Assembly: GCF_034134805.1 (NCBI RefSeq)
Contig: NZ_CP139419.1
Coordinates: 930,001 to 994,000, forward strand
Direction: 5' to 3'
Length of the DNA: 64,000 nucleotides
Source of the DNA: Streptococcus sp. S5
GTDB lineage: Bacteria > Bacillota > Bacilli > Lactobacillales > Streptococcaceae
This document shows positions 44,016 to 54,124 of this stretch, piece by piece. The notes under the pieces are model-generated. The model was not told where the DNA came from. It saw only the letters and a program-made list of their open reading frames with translations, and made no database searches. Numbering within the stretch: position 1 is the stretch's first letter; each line of letters starts with the position of its first letter. Position numbers and translations under genes: made by a program.

Positions 44016-44960
44016 ATGAAAAAAGCAACTAAGTTTTTGCTAGGTATTGTATTAGGTATATTACTTTTAACTCCAGTATCTCAAGTAAAGGCTGATTGGC
44101 ATCGAGATAATGTTGGTTGGTGGTATCAAACATATTATGGTTCCTATTATAAAGATACAGAAGCTCAGATTAACGGGAAGTGGTATAAATTTGATGAAAG
44201 AGGTTATATGATGACCGGCTGGTATCTACGTGAGGGTAGGTATGTTAATGGGGATATATACAAAAACTGGTCTTATTTTGATCCAGTGAATGGGGATAAA
44301 AAACTTGGATGGCAAAACATAGATGGGAAATGGTATTACCTTACGACAGATGGGGCACGTATGGGTGAACAAAATTTAGATGGAAAACTTTATTATTTTG
44401 ATCCAGTTAATGGTGATATGAAAACTGGTTGGATATCTAATCCAGGATATACTGGTACGGAATGGAATTATTACGACCCTGTAAGTGGAGAAAAAGCTAC
44501 CGGTTGGAGAAATATAGATGGGAAATGGTATTACTTTCTCCATCATGCGTTAAAAGGTTTCCAAAAGATAGGTGATAAAAGTTATTATTTCGATCCAGTT
44601 AATTCCGATATGAAAACGGGCTGGATATCTAAACAAGGACAGCGTGGTCTAGAGTGGTATTATTACGACCCAGAAAGTGGAGCACAAGTGTCAGGTTGGC
44701 AAACTATAGATGGGAAAACGTATTGCTTTGACGAATTTGGTAAGGCATTTGCTGGTCAGGTTACGTTTCAAGATGGAAAAACTTATTATTTTGACCCAGC
44801 TAATTGTGATTTAAAGACGGGGTGGCTAGAATTAAATGGAAGAAAATATTATGCGGATCCTAACGATGGTGGTGCATTTGCATCAAATAAAACGTTAGTT
44901 ATTGATGGTGTTTCTTATACATTTGGTATTGATGGTTCTGTTATCAATAATGAGCCTTAA
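44016..44960 (+). CDS. Secreted choline/glucan-binding-repeat protein, copy 2
   Basis: 314 residues from ATG 44016 behind AAGGAGG; an ATG at 43980 overlaps the -10 and is not usable. Same signal peptide and repeat architecture as copy 1 (DWHRDNVGWWYQ, then GWQNIDGKWYYL, YYFDPVNGDMKTGWIS and so on). The C-terminus NDGGAFASNKTLVIDGVSYTF is also nearly identical. Interior repeats differ in sequence, for example YVNGDIYKNWSYFDPVNGDKK. Tandem duplication of the complete unit, promoter to terminator, is clear. Low G+C. Confidence 0.85.
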   Translation: MKKATKFLLGIVLGILLLTPVSQVKADWHRDNVGWWYQTYYGSYYKDTEAQINGKWYKFDERGYMMTGWYLREGRYVNGDIYKNWSYFDPVNGDKKLGWQNIDGKWYYLTTDGARMGEQNLDGKLYYFDPVNGDMKTGWISNPGYTGTEWNYYDPVSGEKATGWRNIDGKWYYFLHHALKGFQKIGDKSYYFDPVNSDMKTGWISKQGQRGLEWYYYDPESGAQVSGWQTIDGKTYCFDEFGKAFAGQVTFQDGKTYYFDPANCDLKTGWLELNGRKYYADPNDGGAFASNKTLVIDGVSYTFGIDGSVINNEP

Positions 44961-44967
44961 TTGATTA

Positions 44968-45010
44968 AAACCTCAAAAGTTGGATATTTCTAACTTTTGG
45001 GGTGTTTTTA
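44968..45010 (+). terminator. Terminator, surface-repeat gene 2
   Basis: ACCTCAAAAGTT (about 44970-44981) pairs with AACTTTTGGGGT (about 44992-45003), then GTTTTTA. Confidence 0.75.
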
Positions 45011-45021
45011 ATTATGATAAT

Positions 45022-45048
45022 AACGAACCACCCTCGCTGTGGTTTGTT
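45022..45048 (+). terminator. Hairpin upstream of the pseudogene
   Basis: AACGAACCAC (45022-45031) pairs with GTGGTTTGTT (45039-45048), one wobble. There is no T run, so it may be a second terminator or part of an operator. Confidence 0.4.
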
Positions 45049-45106
45049 CTATACTAGACATACATCGAAGCGGAGCTAGAAAAGACGTGAGGAGAGGAGG
45101 ATATCT

Positions 45107-45587
45107 GTGATAAAAAAGGGATTGATCTTTCTATTATTATGAATGACTGTGTTAGTAGCTTGGCATCTCTTTGTTCCGGATGAACAACCAGCTCCAAATT
45201 TTTCATCTAAAAATAAAATTGAATTGCTGGCAAGAATACTTGATCGTCGTAATGCCAATACCATTAGAGAAGCTGGCTATGGGATTCCTTCAGACGCGGA
45301 GATCAGACGTGTGGGTGGCATAGACCAACTGGAAATGGATGGTACGAGTTCCTAGTCCAGATGACAATAAAATCTTGATTACCTCTTCAACGATCATTGA
45401 GGGTGAAAAAATAGATGTAGCCTTTTCATTAGATAAAGAGTGGGTATTACTACATGCTAGTTATTTCCATACGGAGAAAGATGGGACCACTAACCGAGTT
45501 GGAGTCAGTGATTCTCAGCAAACAGAGCTCCTAGAAAAAGTGCAAACAGAATTAAATCGCTTTGTAAAAAAATGGAGCAAGAGTTAA
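45107..45587 (+). pseudogene. Broken gene for a small membrane-anchored or secreted protein
   Basis: GTG 45107 behind AGGAGG opens MIKKGLIFLLL, then TGA at 45140. The same frame continues MTVLVAWHLFVPDEQPAP... to a stop at 45353, while the frame starting at 45339 (VRVPSPDDNKILITSSTI) carries the remainder to 45587. So there is one nonsense codon inside the signal or anchor segment and one frameshift near 45336-45345. Joined, the product would be about 158 residues with an N-terminal hydrophobic anchor. I do not recognise the family. Confidence 0.65.
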
Positions 45588-45667
45588 AGCCGTAACTAGT
45601 TATGGATATCTTAAAAAGAATGAAGTTCCGTAGTTTTTGGGTAGAAGGAGCTTTCAAAATAGATCAA

Positions 45668-45692
45668 AAAACCCACCCTCGGGTGGCTTTTT
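45668..45692. terminator. Bidirectional terminator between the pseudogene and birA
   Basis: A 6-bp core stem, CCACCC with GGGTGG around TCG, extended by A on the left and CTTTTT on the right, between converging genes. Confidence 0.75.
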
Positions 45693-45704
45693 CTATACTT
45701 ATTT

Positions 45705-46640
45705 TCACCATTTCGTCAAGGAGATTTCTCCGCTATTGAGCCAGATTTCTTCTTGATTGTCTAATTGGACCAAGAGTTGGCCGGTATCAGAGATATCTTT
45801 GGCGAGGCCCTGATAGGTCTGTTGGTTCTGCTCAAAAGTAACGGTTCGTCCTAGGACCAGGGAGCGCTCTTTATAGAGGTAGACCAGTTCATCGACATCC
45901 GTTTGGAAGAATTCCTTCCAGATCTCACTGATGAGGTCATTGCGGGTGATGGGACAAGGTCCTTCAAATAAAGACCCCGCCTTGCTTTCTAGCGCTTCTG
46001 GAAAAGTAGGGATAGCTAAATTGAGACCGACTCCGATAATAACATCCGTGACGAGACCAGTCTCGATGGACGTGATAGCTTCGGTGAGGATTCCCCCAAT
46101 TTTTTTATGGCGGTAGTAAATATCATTGACCCACTTGATATCGATATCGATCAGGGTCAGGTTTTTAATAGCCTTGTAGATAGCCCCAGCGACCATGAGG
46201 GTATATGGGGGGAGCTCCGCAGGTGGCAGTTGAGGCTTGAGATGAAGGGACATGTAGATACCGCCCTGATCGGGGCAGTAGTAGTCACGACCAAAGCGGC
46301 CCTTTCCAGCGGCCTGCGAATTGGCCAGGTAGAGCGCCTTGCCTTCTTGATGGCTTTCTATGCCTAATTTGGCATCCAATTGGGTGGAACTACAGTCTTC
46401 ATTCAAGGACACGGTCAATTGGGTATTTTTTGCGATCACTTCAGGAAGCAGAATATCGCCTGAGACCAGCTTGTAGCCCTTCTTTTTGAGGGATTCGATG
46501 ACGACTCCATCTTTTTCTAGACGTTGGATGGCCTTCCAGATAGAGGTGCGAGAAACACCTAGTTCTTTTGCCAGTTGCTCCCCGTTGACATAATCATCTG
46601 CCTGAGAAAGGGTTTGAAAGAGGATTTCATGTGTTTTCAT
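45705..46640 (-). CDS. birA: Bifunctional biotin-[acetyl-CoA-carboxylase] ligase / biotin repressor
   Basis: A 311-residue protein. An N-terminal winged helix-turn-helix (about 1-60: NGEQLAKELGVSRTSIWKAIQRLEKDGVVIES) is followed by the ligase domain with the biotinyl-AMP loop AAGKGRFGRDY, GGIYMSL, IKWVNDIY and a C-terminal SH3-like part (GLAKDISDTGQLLV). It attaches biotin to acetyl-CoA carboxylase and may repress biotin-uptake genes. Its start is eight bases from the galR stop, so the two are probably co-transcribed. Confidence 0.94.
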   Translation of the reverse strand: MKTHEILFQTLSQADDYVNGEQLAKELGVSRTSIWKAIQRLEKDGVVIESLKKKGYKLVSGDILLPEVIAKNTQLTVSLNEDCSSTQLDAKLGIESHQEGKALYLANSQAAGKGRFGRDYYCPDQGGIYMSLHLKPQLPPAELPPYTLMVAGAIYKAIKNLTLIDIDIKWVNDIYYRHKKIGGILTEAITSIETGLVTDVIIGVGLNLAIPTFPEALESKAGSLFEGPCPITRNDLISEIWKEFFQTDVDELVYLYKERSLVLGRTVTFEQNQQTYQGLAKDISDTGQLLVQLDNQEEIWLNSGEISLTKW

Positions 46641-46648
46641 AGGACCTC

Positions 46649-47659
<1,011 letters not shown>

Positions 47660-47700
47660 TCATCCTTTATTGATTTCTACTTCCAGTATACTCTAAAAAC

Positions 47701-47728
47701 TAGTAAAAAGAAATAAATTTTTACTAAA
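47701..47728. promoter_or_regulatory. galR: Palindromic operator upstream of galR
   Basis: TAGTAAAAA (47701-47709) and TTTTTACTA (47718-47726) are perfect inverted arms around GAAATAAA. A minus-strand TATACT (about 47692-47687) for galR lies just downstream. The TTTACTAA half-site recurs at 58145-58271 before galK. Confidence 0.55.
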
Positions 47729-48557
47729 TTTTATGTTTGCTACGATATTGGCTAGGAGTCAGTTGGCTATAGGCCTTAAAGGCCTTTGAAAAATAGAGGG
47801 GATCTGAAAAGCCAACCGAGTAAGCTACAATCTTGACGCTTTCGTCTGTGTTGGTCAGTAACTGCTGGGCACGTTGCATGCGGACCGAGTGCAGGAATTC
47901 TTTGGGAGAGATCTGGTGAAACTCCTTAAAAACAGTTGTCAGGTAAGACCGATGGACATTGAGGTCATCAGCGATCTCTTGAATACTTAGATGCTCTTTA
48001 TTGTAATGCGTCTCAATCACATGCTTGCAGGTCAGATAGAGCTGATAGGTGGGAGATGGATGGCTTCGATGGATATCGGGAGCCACTTCACTGATAAGAA
48101 ATAGCAGTTCATAGATCTGAGAGAGAAGGTGGAGTTGGTAGTGCGAGGTCATTTTTGAAGCCTCTGCCTTGTGGATGAGTTGCTCCATGAACAGGCCAAT
48201 CCGCTCTGTGTCCACCTCTGTTTTCTTTAAAAAGCCTTTTTCTTGTAGGGTTGAAAAGCGCATGAAATCACTTACCTTGGTGCCACTGATGCCAATCCAG
48301 TAGTAGGACCAAGGTTCTTCTGAGTCTGCCTGGTAGTAGGTCACCTTATTTTTTGGAAGAAGAAAGAGATCCCCGGCCTCTAGGTGGATTTCTTTTTTTT
48401 CAAAGTGAAAGACTCCCTTTCCCTTGGTAACAAAATGCAGGACAAAATTATCTCGGACGCTAGGACCAAATTCATAATTCTTCGGACAATCTTCGTAGCC
48501 ATAAAAATCAAGGGCTAGGTCAATGGTATCGGTTTGGTATTCAGAAAAGACTGACAT
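47724..48557 (-). CDS. msmR: AraC-family activator of the raffinose/multiple-sugar genes (MsmR/RafR-like)
   Basis: A 277-residue regulator. An N-terminal cupin sensor domain (about 1-160, with FHFEKKEIHLEAGDLFLLPKN and a YYWIGISG motif) is followed by two C-terminal helix-turn-helix motifs (IQEIADDLNVHRSYLTTVFKE and VKIVAYSVGFSDPLYFSKAFK). It is divergent from aga, the standard arrangement for MsmR/RafR, which activate the operon in response to raffinose or melibiose. The names msm and raf are both in use for this system. Confidence 0.88.
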   Translation of the reverse strand: MSVFSEYQTDTIDLALDFYGYEDCPKNYEFGPSVRDNFVLHFVTKGKGVFHFEKKEIHLEAGDLFLLPKNKVTYYQADSEEPWSYYWIGISGTKVSDFMRFSTLQEKGFLKKTEVDTERIGLFMEQLIHKAEASKMTSHYQLHLLSQIYELLFLISEVAPDIHRSHPSPTYQLYLTCKHVIETHYNKEHLSIQEIADDLNVHRSYLTTVFKEFHQISPKEFLHSVRMQRAQQLLTNTDESVKIVAYSVGFSDPLYFSKAFKAYSQLTPSQYRSKHKI

Positions 48558-48611
48558 GGTTGAACCTCCTACCTAACATTTTACCATATAAGTGCAACAA
48601 AATTCTATTTT

Positions 48612-48625
48612 CGGAAGCGTTTACA
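48612..48625. promoter_or_regulatory. aga: Candidate cre site in the msmR-aga intergenic region
   Basis: CGGAAGCGTTTACA matches the core of cre (GAAGCGTTTAC) and overlaps a possible -35 (TTTACA 48620-48625). No strong -10 follows, which fits an activator-dependent promoter. Confidence 0.6.
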
Positions 48626-48717
48626 TCAAGTAAAATAAAGACATGTAAAAAAAGAAAAATATTGGAACTGAATTTAAAAATACATAGTGATATTTTTCGA
48701 GTCCAATGGAGGAAGAT

Positions 48718-50880
48718 ATGGCAATTCGTATTGAACAGAATTTGTTCTATGTAGAAAGTAAGGGACTGAGCCTGATCCTTGAAAATCGAGATGGCTACCT
48801 GATGCTTAAGCATCTGGGACGTCCGATTCCGTCTTATCATTTTTCCAATACCGTGCATGAGAAGGACCATGCTTTCGCTGGAAATCCAACACCTGACAAT
48901 CGAACTTTTAGTCTAGATACCCAGCGACAGGTCTTGGGACAGCACGGACTAGGAGATTTTCGAAAGCCGTCGATCAAGATCCAGCACGGCGTTACAGAGG
49001 TGACGGATTTCCTCTATGTCGGAGCCAATATCTACTCTGGCAGTGTTGAGGCGACCGGTCTTCCGAACCCTCATTCAGTAGATCAGGCCGAAACCTTGGT
49101 CTTGGTCTTTGAAGATGATCAAGCGGCCCTGCGTTTGACCCTCTATTACACAGCCTACGAAGATCGGGCAACCATCACCAGCTTTTTAAAGATTGAAAAC
49201 TGGAGTGATGAAACCGTCGTGATCCACAAGGCCCTCAATGTGTTGGCCGATGTCCCAGCAGGTGACTATGATATCATCACCCTTCAAGGGGCCTATGCGA
49301 GAGAAAAAACAGTCCGCCGCCAGCAAGTAGAGCAAGGAATCTTCTCCATCAGCTCCAACCGTGGTGCTTCTGGACACGCGCAGACCCCAGCCCTGATTCT
49401 TGCTGAGCATGAAGTGACGGAAGATGCCGGTTCTGCCCTTGCCTTCCAACTGCTCTACAGTGGAAATTTTGAAGGATTTGTTCAAAAGAATCAACTCAAT
49501 GAAGTTCGGGTTGGATTGGGAATCAATCCAGAAAACTTTTCCTGGGAGTTAGCGCCTAATCAGAGCTTTGATACTCCAGTAGCCATGATCAGCTACTCAC
49601 ATGAGGGATTGACCGGTCTCAGTCAAGAGAGCCAAGCATTTGTCCAAGACCATATCATTCCTAGCCAGTTTGCCCATAAAGAACGTCCAATTCTTATCAA
49701 CAACTGGGAAGCAACCTACTTTGATTTCAAGAAAGAAAAATTATTGGAGCTGGCAGATGAGGCTCAAAAAGTGGGAATCGAGCTTTTCGTTCTGGATGAT
49801 GGCTGGTTTGGCAATCGCTATGATGACAATCGGGCCCTTGGTGACTGGACTGTCAATGAAGAAAAATTAGGAGGAAGTCTAGCAGAATTGATCCAGGGCA
49901 TCCACGACAAGGGGCTTCAATTTGGCCTTTGGGTGGAGCCAGAAATGATATCTGTTGATAGTGACCTCTATCGGGCTCATCCGGACTGGGCTATTCAAGT
50001 CCCAGGTTACGAACACACCTATTCACGGAATCAACTGGTGCTCGATTTCTCCAATAAAGAAGTGGTTTCTTATATCAAGCAGGTCTTGGATGACTTACTT
50101 GGAAACCATGAGATCGACTACATCAAATGGGATATGAACCGCAATATCACCAAACTTGGAAATGGGAAAACCTACCTTGAAACCAAGATGCAATCCCATG
50201 CTTATATCTTGGGTCTCTATGAAGTGGTTTCATACTTAACAGAGAAGTACGACAACATCCTCTTTGAGTCCTGCTCCGGAGGTGGTGGCCGCAATGACCT
50301 AGGTATGATGCGTTACTTCCCTCAGGTCTGGGCGAGTGACAATACGGATGCCATTGCCAGACTTCCGATCCAGTACGGTTCTAGCTACCTCTATCCTACC
50401 ATTTCTATGGGGGCTCACGTATCAGCGGTGCCAAATCACCAGATGGGACGGATGACACCACTTGAAACACGTGGTCATGTAGCAATGATGGGAAATCTAG
50501 GCTATGAATTAGATCTAACCAGTCTTCCGCAAGAAGAGTTGGATCGGATCGCAGCTCAAGTCGCTCATTACAAAACGATTCGACCACTTGTTCAATTCGG
50601 AAAACACTACCGCTTGATCAATCCAAGCCATGGTAGCAATCAAGCAGCCGTCCAGTTCACTTATCAAGGCCGCACGGTTGTAACCTATGTACGGGTCTTA
50701 TCAACGGTTGAGGAGATCGAGCCGACCCTGAAACTCAAAGGGTTGGAAGAAGATGCGCTCTATCGCTTAGAAGGGACGGATCAAGTCTATTCAGGAGCCG
50801 AGCTCATGTATGCTGGCTTAACCGTCGTTCTTCCTCAGGGAGATTTCCTCAGCAAACAATATGTTTTTGTCAAAAAATAA
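48718..50880 (+). CDS. aga: Alpha-galactosidase (GH36)
   Basis: 720 residues from ATG 48718, just after GGAGG; the ATG at 48706 precedes that site. Cytoplasmic GH36 enzyme removing terminal alpha-galactose from raffinose, melibiose and stachyose. A beta-sandwich N-terminal domain is followed by the catalytic barrel, with [17 protein letters not shown], the nucleophile Asp in DYIKWDMNR (near residue 480), [10 protein letters not shown] and [10 protein letters not shown] with the acid/base Asp. The length is normal. First gene of the msm/raf operon, and the released galactose would feed galKTE. Confidence 0.95.
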   Translation: MAIRIEQNLFYVESKGLSLILENRDGYLMLKHLGRPIPSYHFSNTVHEKDHAFAGNPTPDNRTFSLDTQRQVLGQHGLGDFRKPSIKIQHGVTEVTDFLYVGANIYSGSVEATGLPNPHSVDQAETLVLVFEDDQAALRLTLYYTAYEDRATITSFLKIENWSDETVVIHKALNVLADVPAGDYDIITLQGAYAREKTVRRQQVEQGIFSISSNRGASGHAQTPALILAEHEVTEDAGSALAFQLLYSGNFEGFVQKNQLNEVRVGLGINPENFSWELAPNQSFDTPVAMISYSHEGLTGLSQESQAFVQDHIIPSQFAHKERPILINNWEATYFDFKKEKLLELADEAQKVGIELFVLDDGWFGNRYDDNRALGDWTVNEEKLGGSLAELIQGIHDKGLQFGLWVEPEMISVDSDLYRAHPDWAIQVPGYEHTYSRNQLVLDFSNKEVVSYIKQVLDDLLGNHEIDYIKWDMNRNITKLGNGKTYLETKMQSHAYILGLYEVVSYLTEKYDNILFESCSGGGGRNDLGMMRYFPQVWASDNTDAIARLPIQYGSSYLYPTISMGAHVSAVPNHQMGRMTPLETRGHVAMMGNLGYELDLTSLPQEELDRIAAQVAHYKTIRPLVQFGKHYRLINPSHGSNQAAVQFTYQGRTVVTYVRVLSTVEEIEPTLKLKGLEEDALYRLEGTDQVYSGAELMYAGLTVVLPQGDFLSKQYVFVKK

Positions 50881-50894
50881 AAGGAGACAGCCAA

Positions 50895-52154
50895 ATGAAA
50901 TGGTATAAAAAAATCGGACTTCTTGCGACAACAGGCCTAGCCTTGTTTGGGCTCGGTGCTTGCTCCAACGATGGAAAATCTGCAGATGGCACAGTGACCA
51001 TCGAGTATTTCAACCAGAAAAAAGAAATGACCAAAACCTTGGAAGAAATCGCGCGTGATTTTGAAAAGGAAAACCCAAAGGTCAAGGTCAAAGTTGTCAA
51101 TGTACCAAATGGTGGTGAAGTATTGAAAACACGTGTTCTCGCAGGGGATGTGCCAGATGTAGTCAATATTTACCCACAGTCGATCGAATTGCAAGAATGG
51201 GCGAAAGCGGGTGTCTTCGAAGATTTAAGCAATAAAGATTATCTCAAACGCGTGAAAAACGGCTACGCTGAAAAATATGCCGTGAACGGAAAAGTCTACA
51301 ACGTTCCTTTCACAGCCAATGCTTACGGAATCTACTACAACAAAGATAAATTCGAAGAATTGGGCTTGAAGGTTCCTGAAACTTGGGATGAGTTCGAACA
51401 GTTAGTAAAAGACATCGTTGCCAAAGGACAAACACCATTTGGAATTGCAGGTGCAGATGCTTGGACGCTCAATGGGTATAATCAATTGGCCTTTGCGACA
51501 GCAGCAGGTGGGGGTAAAGAAGCCAATCAATACCTTCGTTATTCACAGCCAAATTCCATTAAATTGTCTGATCCGATTATGAAGGATGACATCAAGGTCA
51601 TGGATATTCTTCGCATTAAAGGTTCGAAGCAAAAGAACTGGGAAGGGGCAGGTTATACAGACGTTATCGGAGCCTTCGCGCGTGGAGATGTCCTCATGAC
51701 ACCAAATGGGTCTTGGGCTATAACAGCGATCAATGAACAAAAACCGAAATTTAAGATTGGGACCTTCATGATTCCAGGGAAAGAAAAAGGACAAAGCTTA
51801 ACCGTTGGTGCGGGAGACTTAGCATGGTCTATCTCCGCTACTACCAAACATCCAAAAGAAGCCAATGCCTTTGTGGAATACATGACCCGTCCAGAAGTCA
51901 TGCAAAAGTACTATGATGTGGACGGATCTCCAACAGCGATCGAAGGGGTCAAACAAGCAGGAGAGGATTCACCGCTTGCTGGGATGACCAAATATGCCTT
52001 TACGGATCGTCACTTGGTGTGGTTGCAACAATACTGGACCAGTGAAGCAGACTTCCATACCTTGACGATGAACTATGTCTTGACAGGTGATAAACAAGGA
52101 ATGGTCAATGATTTGAATGCCTTCTTTAACCCGATGAAAGCGGATGTGGATTAG
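50895..52154 (+). CDS. msmE: Multiple-sugar/raffinose-binding lipoprotein
   Basis: A 419-residue substrate-binding lipoprotein. The signal peptide ends in the lipobox LGAC (C23), followed by a family 1 binding fold (VTIEYFNQKKEMTKTLEEIARDFEKENPKVKV near the N-terminus, then AGDVPDVVNIYPQ and PFTANAYGIYYNKDKFEELGLKVPETWDEF). It delivers raffinose-type oligosaccharides to MsmF/MsmG. It lies 14 bases after aga with AAGGAG before the ATG. Confidence 0.94.
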   Translation: MKWYKKIGLLATTGLALFGLGACSNDGKSADGTVTIEYFNQKKEMTKTLEEIARDFEKENPKVKVKVVNVPNGGEVLKTRVLAGDVPDVVNIYPQSIELQEWAKAGVFEDLSNKDYLKRVKNGYAEKYAVNGKVYNVPFTANAYGIYYNKDKFEELGLKVPETWDEFEQLVKDIVAKGQTPFGIAGADAWTLNGYNQLAFATAAGGGKEANQYLRYSQPNSIKLSDPIMKDDIKVMDILRIKGSKQKNWEGAGYTDVIGAFARGDVLMTPNGSWAITAINEQKPKFKIGTFMIPGKEKGQSLTVGAGDLAWSISATTKHPKEANAFVEYMTRPEVMQKYYDVDGSPTAIEGVKQAGEDSPLAGMTKYAFTDRHLVWLQQYWTSEADFHTLTMNYVLTGDKQGMVNDLNAFFNPMKADVD

Positions 52155-52167
52155 GAGTAGAGAGACA

Positions 52168-53034
52168 ATGAAAAAAGTATTACAAAAATATTGGGCATGG
52201 GCTTTTGTGGTCATTCCCCTCTTATTACAAGCAATTTTCTTCTATGTGCCAATGTTCCAAGGAGCCTTTTACAGTTTTACCAACTGGACAGGTTTGACCT
52301 ATAACTACAAGTTTGTTGGCTTGAACAACTTTAAGCTCCTCTTTATGGATCCAAAATTCATGAATGCTATTGGCTTTACTGCGATCATCACGATTGCTAT
52401 GGTAGTTGGTGAGATTGCCCTTGGGATCTTCATTGCGCGTGTCTTGAACTCTAAAATCAAAGGCCAAACCTTCTTCCGTGCTTGGTTCTTCTTCCCAGCA
52501 GTTTTGTCTGGTTTGACAGTGGCTCTGATTTTCAAACAAGTCTTCAACTACGGTCTTCCAGCAATTGGGAATGCCCTTCATATCGAGTTTCTTCAAACCA
52601 GTCTTTTAGGGACTAAGTGGGGAGCGATCTTCGCGGCTGTCTTTGTCCTTCTTTGGCAAGGAGTAGCTATGCCCATCATTATCTTCCTAGCTGGTCTGCA
52701 ATCTATCCCATCTGAAATTACAGAAGCAGCAAGAATCGATGGTGCGACGAGCAAGCAAGTCTTCTGGAATGTTGAATTGCCTTACTTACTACCAAGTGTC
52801 TCTATGGTCTTTATCCTAGCCCTAAAAGGTGGGCTTACCGCCTTTGACCAAGTCTTTGCCATGACTGGTGGTGGTCCAAACAATGCCACAACCTCACTTG
52901 GACTCTTGGTTTATAACTATGCCTTTAAAAATAACCAATTCGGTTATGCCAATGCCATTGCCGTAATCTTGTTCTTCTTGATTGTAGTGATTTCGATCAT
53001 CCAATTGAGAGTATCTAAGAAATTTGAAATTTAA
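52168..53034 (+). CDS. msmF: Multiple-sugar ABC permease MsmF/RafF
   Basis: 288 residues from ATG 52168 with an AGAGAG-type site; the upstream in-frame start lies inside msmE. Six membrane helices and the EAA docking loop EITEAARIDGATSKQVFWNVELPYL (about 185-209). It forms the membrane channel with MsmG. The ATPase (MsmK) is not in this window. Confidence 0.93.
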   Translation: MKKVLQKYWAWAFVVIPLLLQAIFFYVPMFQGAFYSFTNWTGLTYNYKFVGLNNFKLLFMDPKFMNAIGFTAIITIAMVVGEIALGIFIARVLNSKIKGQTFFRAWFFFPAVLSGLTVALIFKQVFNYGLPAIGNALHIEFLQTSLLGTKWGAIFAAVFVLLWQGVAMPIIIFLAGLQSIPSEITEAARIDGATSKQVFWNVELPYLLPSVSMVFILALKGGLTAFDQVFAMTGGGPNNATTSLGLLVYNYAFKNNQFGYANAIAVILFFLIVVISIIQLRVSKKFEI

Positions 53035-53047
53035 GAGGAGAAGCACG

Positions 53048-53881
53048 ATGAAACAAGATGAAAGAAAAGCCTTGATTGGCAAATACATTCTATTGATTCT
53101 AGGATCGGTTCTGATTTTAGTGCCGCTCCTTGCCACCCTCTTTAGTTCCTTCAAACCCACCAAAGATATTGTAGATAATTTCTTTGGATTCCCGACGAAC
53201 TTCACATGGGACAACTTTAGTCGACTCTTGGCTGATGGAATCGGAGGCTATTATTGGAACTCTGTCGTCATCACTGTCTTGTCTTTACTTGCAGTAATGA
53301 TCTTTATCCCCATGGCAGCCTACTCCATCGCACGTAATATGAGTAAGAGAAAAGCCTTTACCATCATGTACACCCTCTTGATCCTTGGGATTTTCGTACC
53401 TTTCCAAGTCATCATGATTCCGATTACGGTTATGATGAGTAAACTCGGTTTGGCTAACACCTTTGGTTTGATCTTGCTCTACTTGACCTATGCGATTCCA
53501 CAGACCCTCTTCCTCTATGTCGGCTATATCAAAATCTCGATTCCAGAAAGTTTGGATGAAGCAGCAGAAATCGATGGGGCTAATAAATTCACAACCTATT
53601 TCCGTATCATCTTCCCAATGATGAAACCGATGCATGCGACAACCATGATCATCAATGCCCTTTGGTTCTGGAATGACTTCATGTTGCCACTCCTTGTCTT
53701 GAACCGCGATTCCAAAATGTGGACCCTGCCTTTGTTCCAATACAACTATGCAGGCCAATATTTCAACGACTACGGACCAAGCTTTGCCTCTTACGTGGTC
53801 GGCATTATCAGTATCACCATTGTCTATCTCTTCTTCCAACGCCATATCATCGCAGGAATGAGCAACGGCGCAGTGAAATAA
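53048..53881 (+). CDS. msmG: Multiple-sugar ABC permease MsmG/RafG
   Basis: 277 residues from ATG 53048 behind GAGGAG, the same length as known MsmG proteins. Six helices with the EAA loop ESLDEAAEIDGANKFTTYFRIIFP (about 171-194), ending FFQRHIIAGMSNGAVK as in CUT1 permeases. Second half of the sugar channel. A 243-base gap with a structured repeat separates it from gtfA. Confidence 0.93.
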   Translation: MKQDERKALIGKYILLILGSVLILVPLLATLFSSFKPTKDIVDNFFGFPTNFTWDNFSRLLADGIGGYYWNSVVITVLSLLAVMIFIPMAAYSIARNMSKRKAFTIMYTLLILGIFVPFQVIMIPITVMMSKLGLANTFGLILLYLTYAIPQTLFLYVGYIKISIPESLDEAAEIDGANKFTTYFRIIFPMMKPMHATTMIINALWFWNDFMLPLLVLNRDSKMWTLPLFQYNYAGQYFNDYGPSFASYVVGIISITIVYLFFQRHIIAGMSNGAVK

Positions 53882-53887
53882 GAAATA

Positions 53888-53998
53888 AGATACAAAGCCC
53901 GTCAAAAGCTCACAGTGAAAATAGGGAATCTGAATAAGAAGCCTTGGCTTCTTGGAAGATTCATCTTTTTCACACAGAGCTTAGGGCGTGTTCAATTC
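53888..53998 (+). repeat. Structured intergenic element, family 2, second copy
   Basis: From AGATACAAAGC to CGTGTTCAATTC. GTGAAAATAGGGAATCT (53915-53931) pairs with AGATTCATCTTTTTCAC (53957-53973), and AAGAAGCC/GGCTTCTT makes the inner hairpin. The nested copy at 21302 has GTC...GAC where this has GTG...CAC, a compensated change. A further GATACAAAGGG follows at 54001. Confidence 0.7.
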
Positions 53999-54074
53999 TA
54001 GATACAAAGGGACGATTCAGCTTGCTGATTTAAATCGTATCCTAGGAAGCAATTCTAAAATAGAAAAACTCAAG

Positions 54075-54102
54075 AAAGCCAGGTCTCTTAAGACTTGGCT
54101 TT
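54075..54102. terminator. Strong hairpin upstream of gtfA
   Basis: AAAGCCAGGTCT (54075-54086) pairs with AGACTTGGCTTT (54091-54102), 12 bp with one wobble. The T run lies on the minus-strand side, so on the plus strand it is a weak terminator or a stability hairpin 22 bases before the gtfA start. Confidence 0.6.
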
Positions 54103-54124
54103 CAAAAAAGAAAAGGAAACCATT

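Noticed and set aside
42760-44930. Regularly spaced repeats considered as a CRISPR array
   Set aside because: They are in-frame protein repeats (GWxxxDGKWYY) inside two intact genes, with no constant repeat unit or unique spacers.
54095-54124. Longer N-terminus for sucrose phosphorylase ([10 protein letters not shown]...)
   Set aside because: GtfA proteins begin [11 protein letters not shown], which corresponds to the ATG at 54125.
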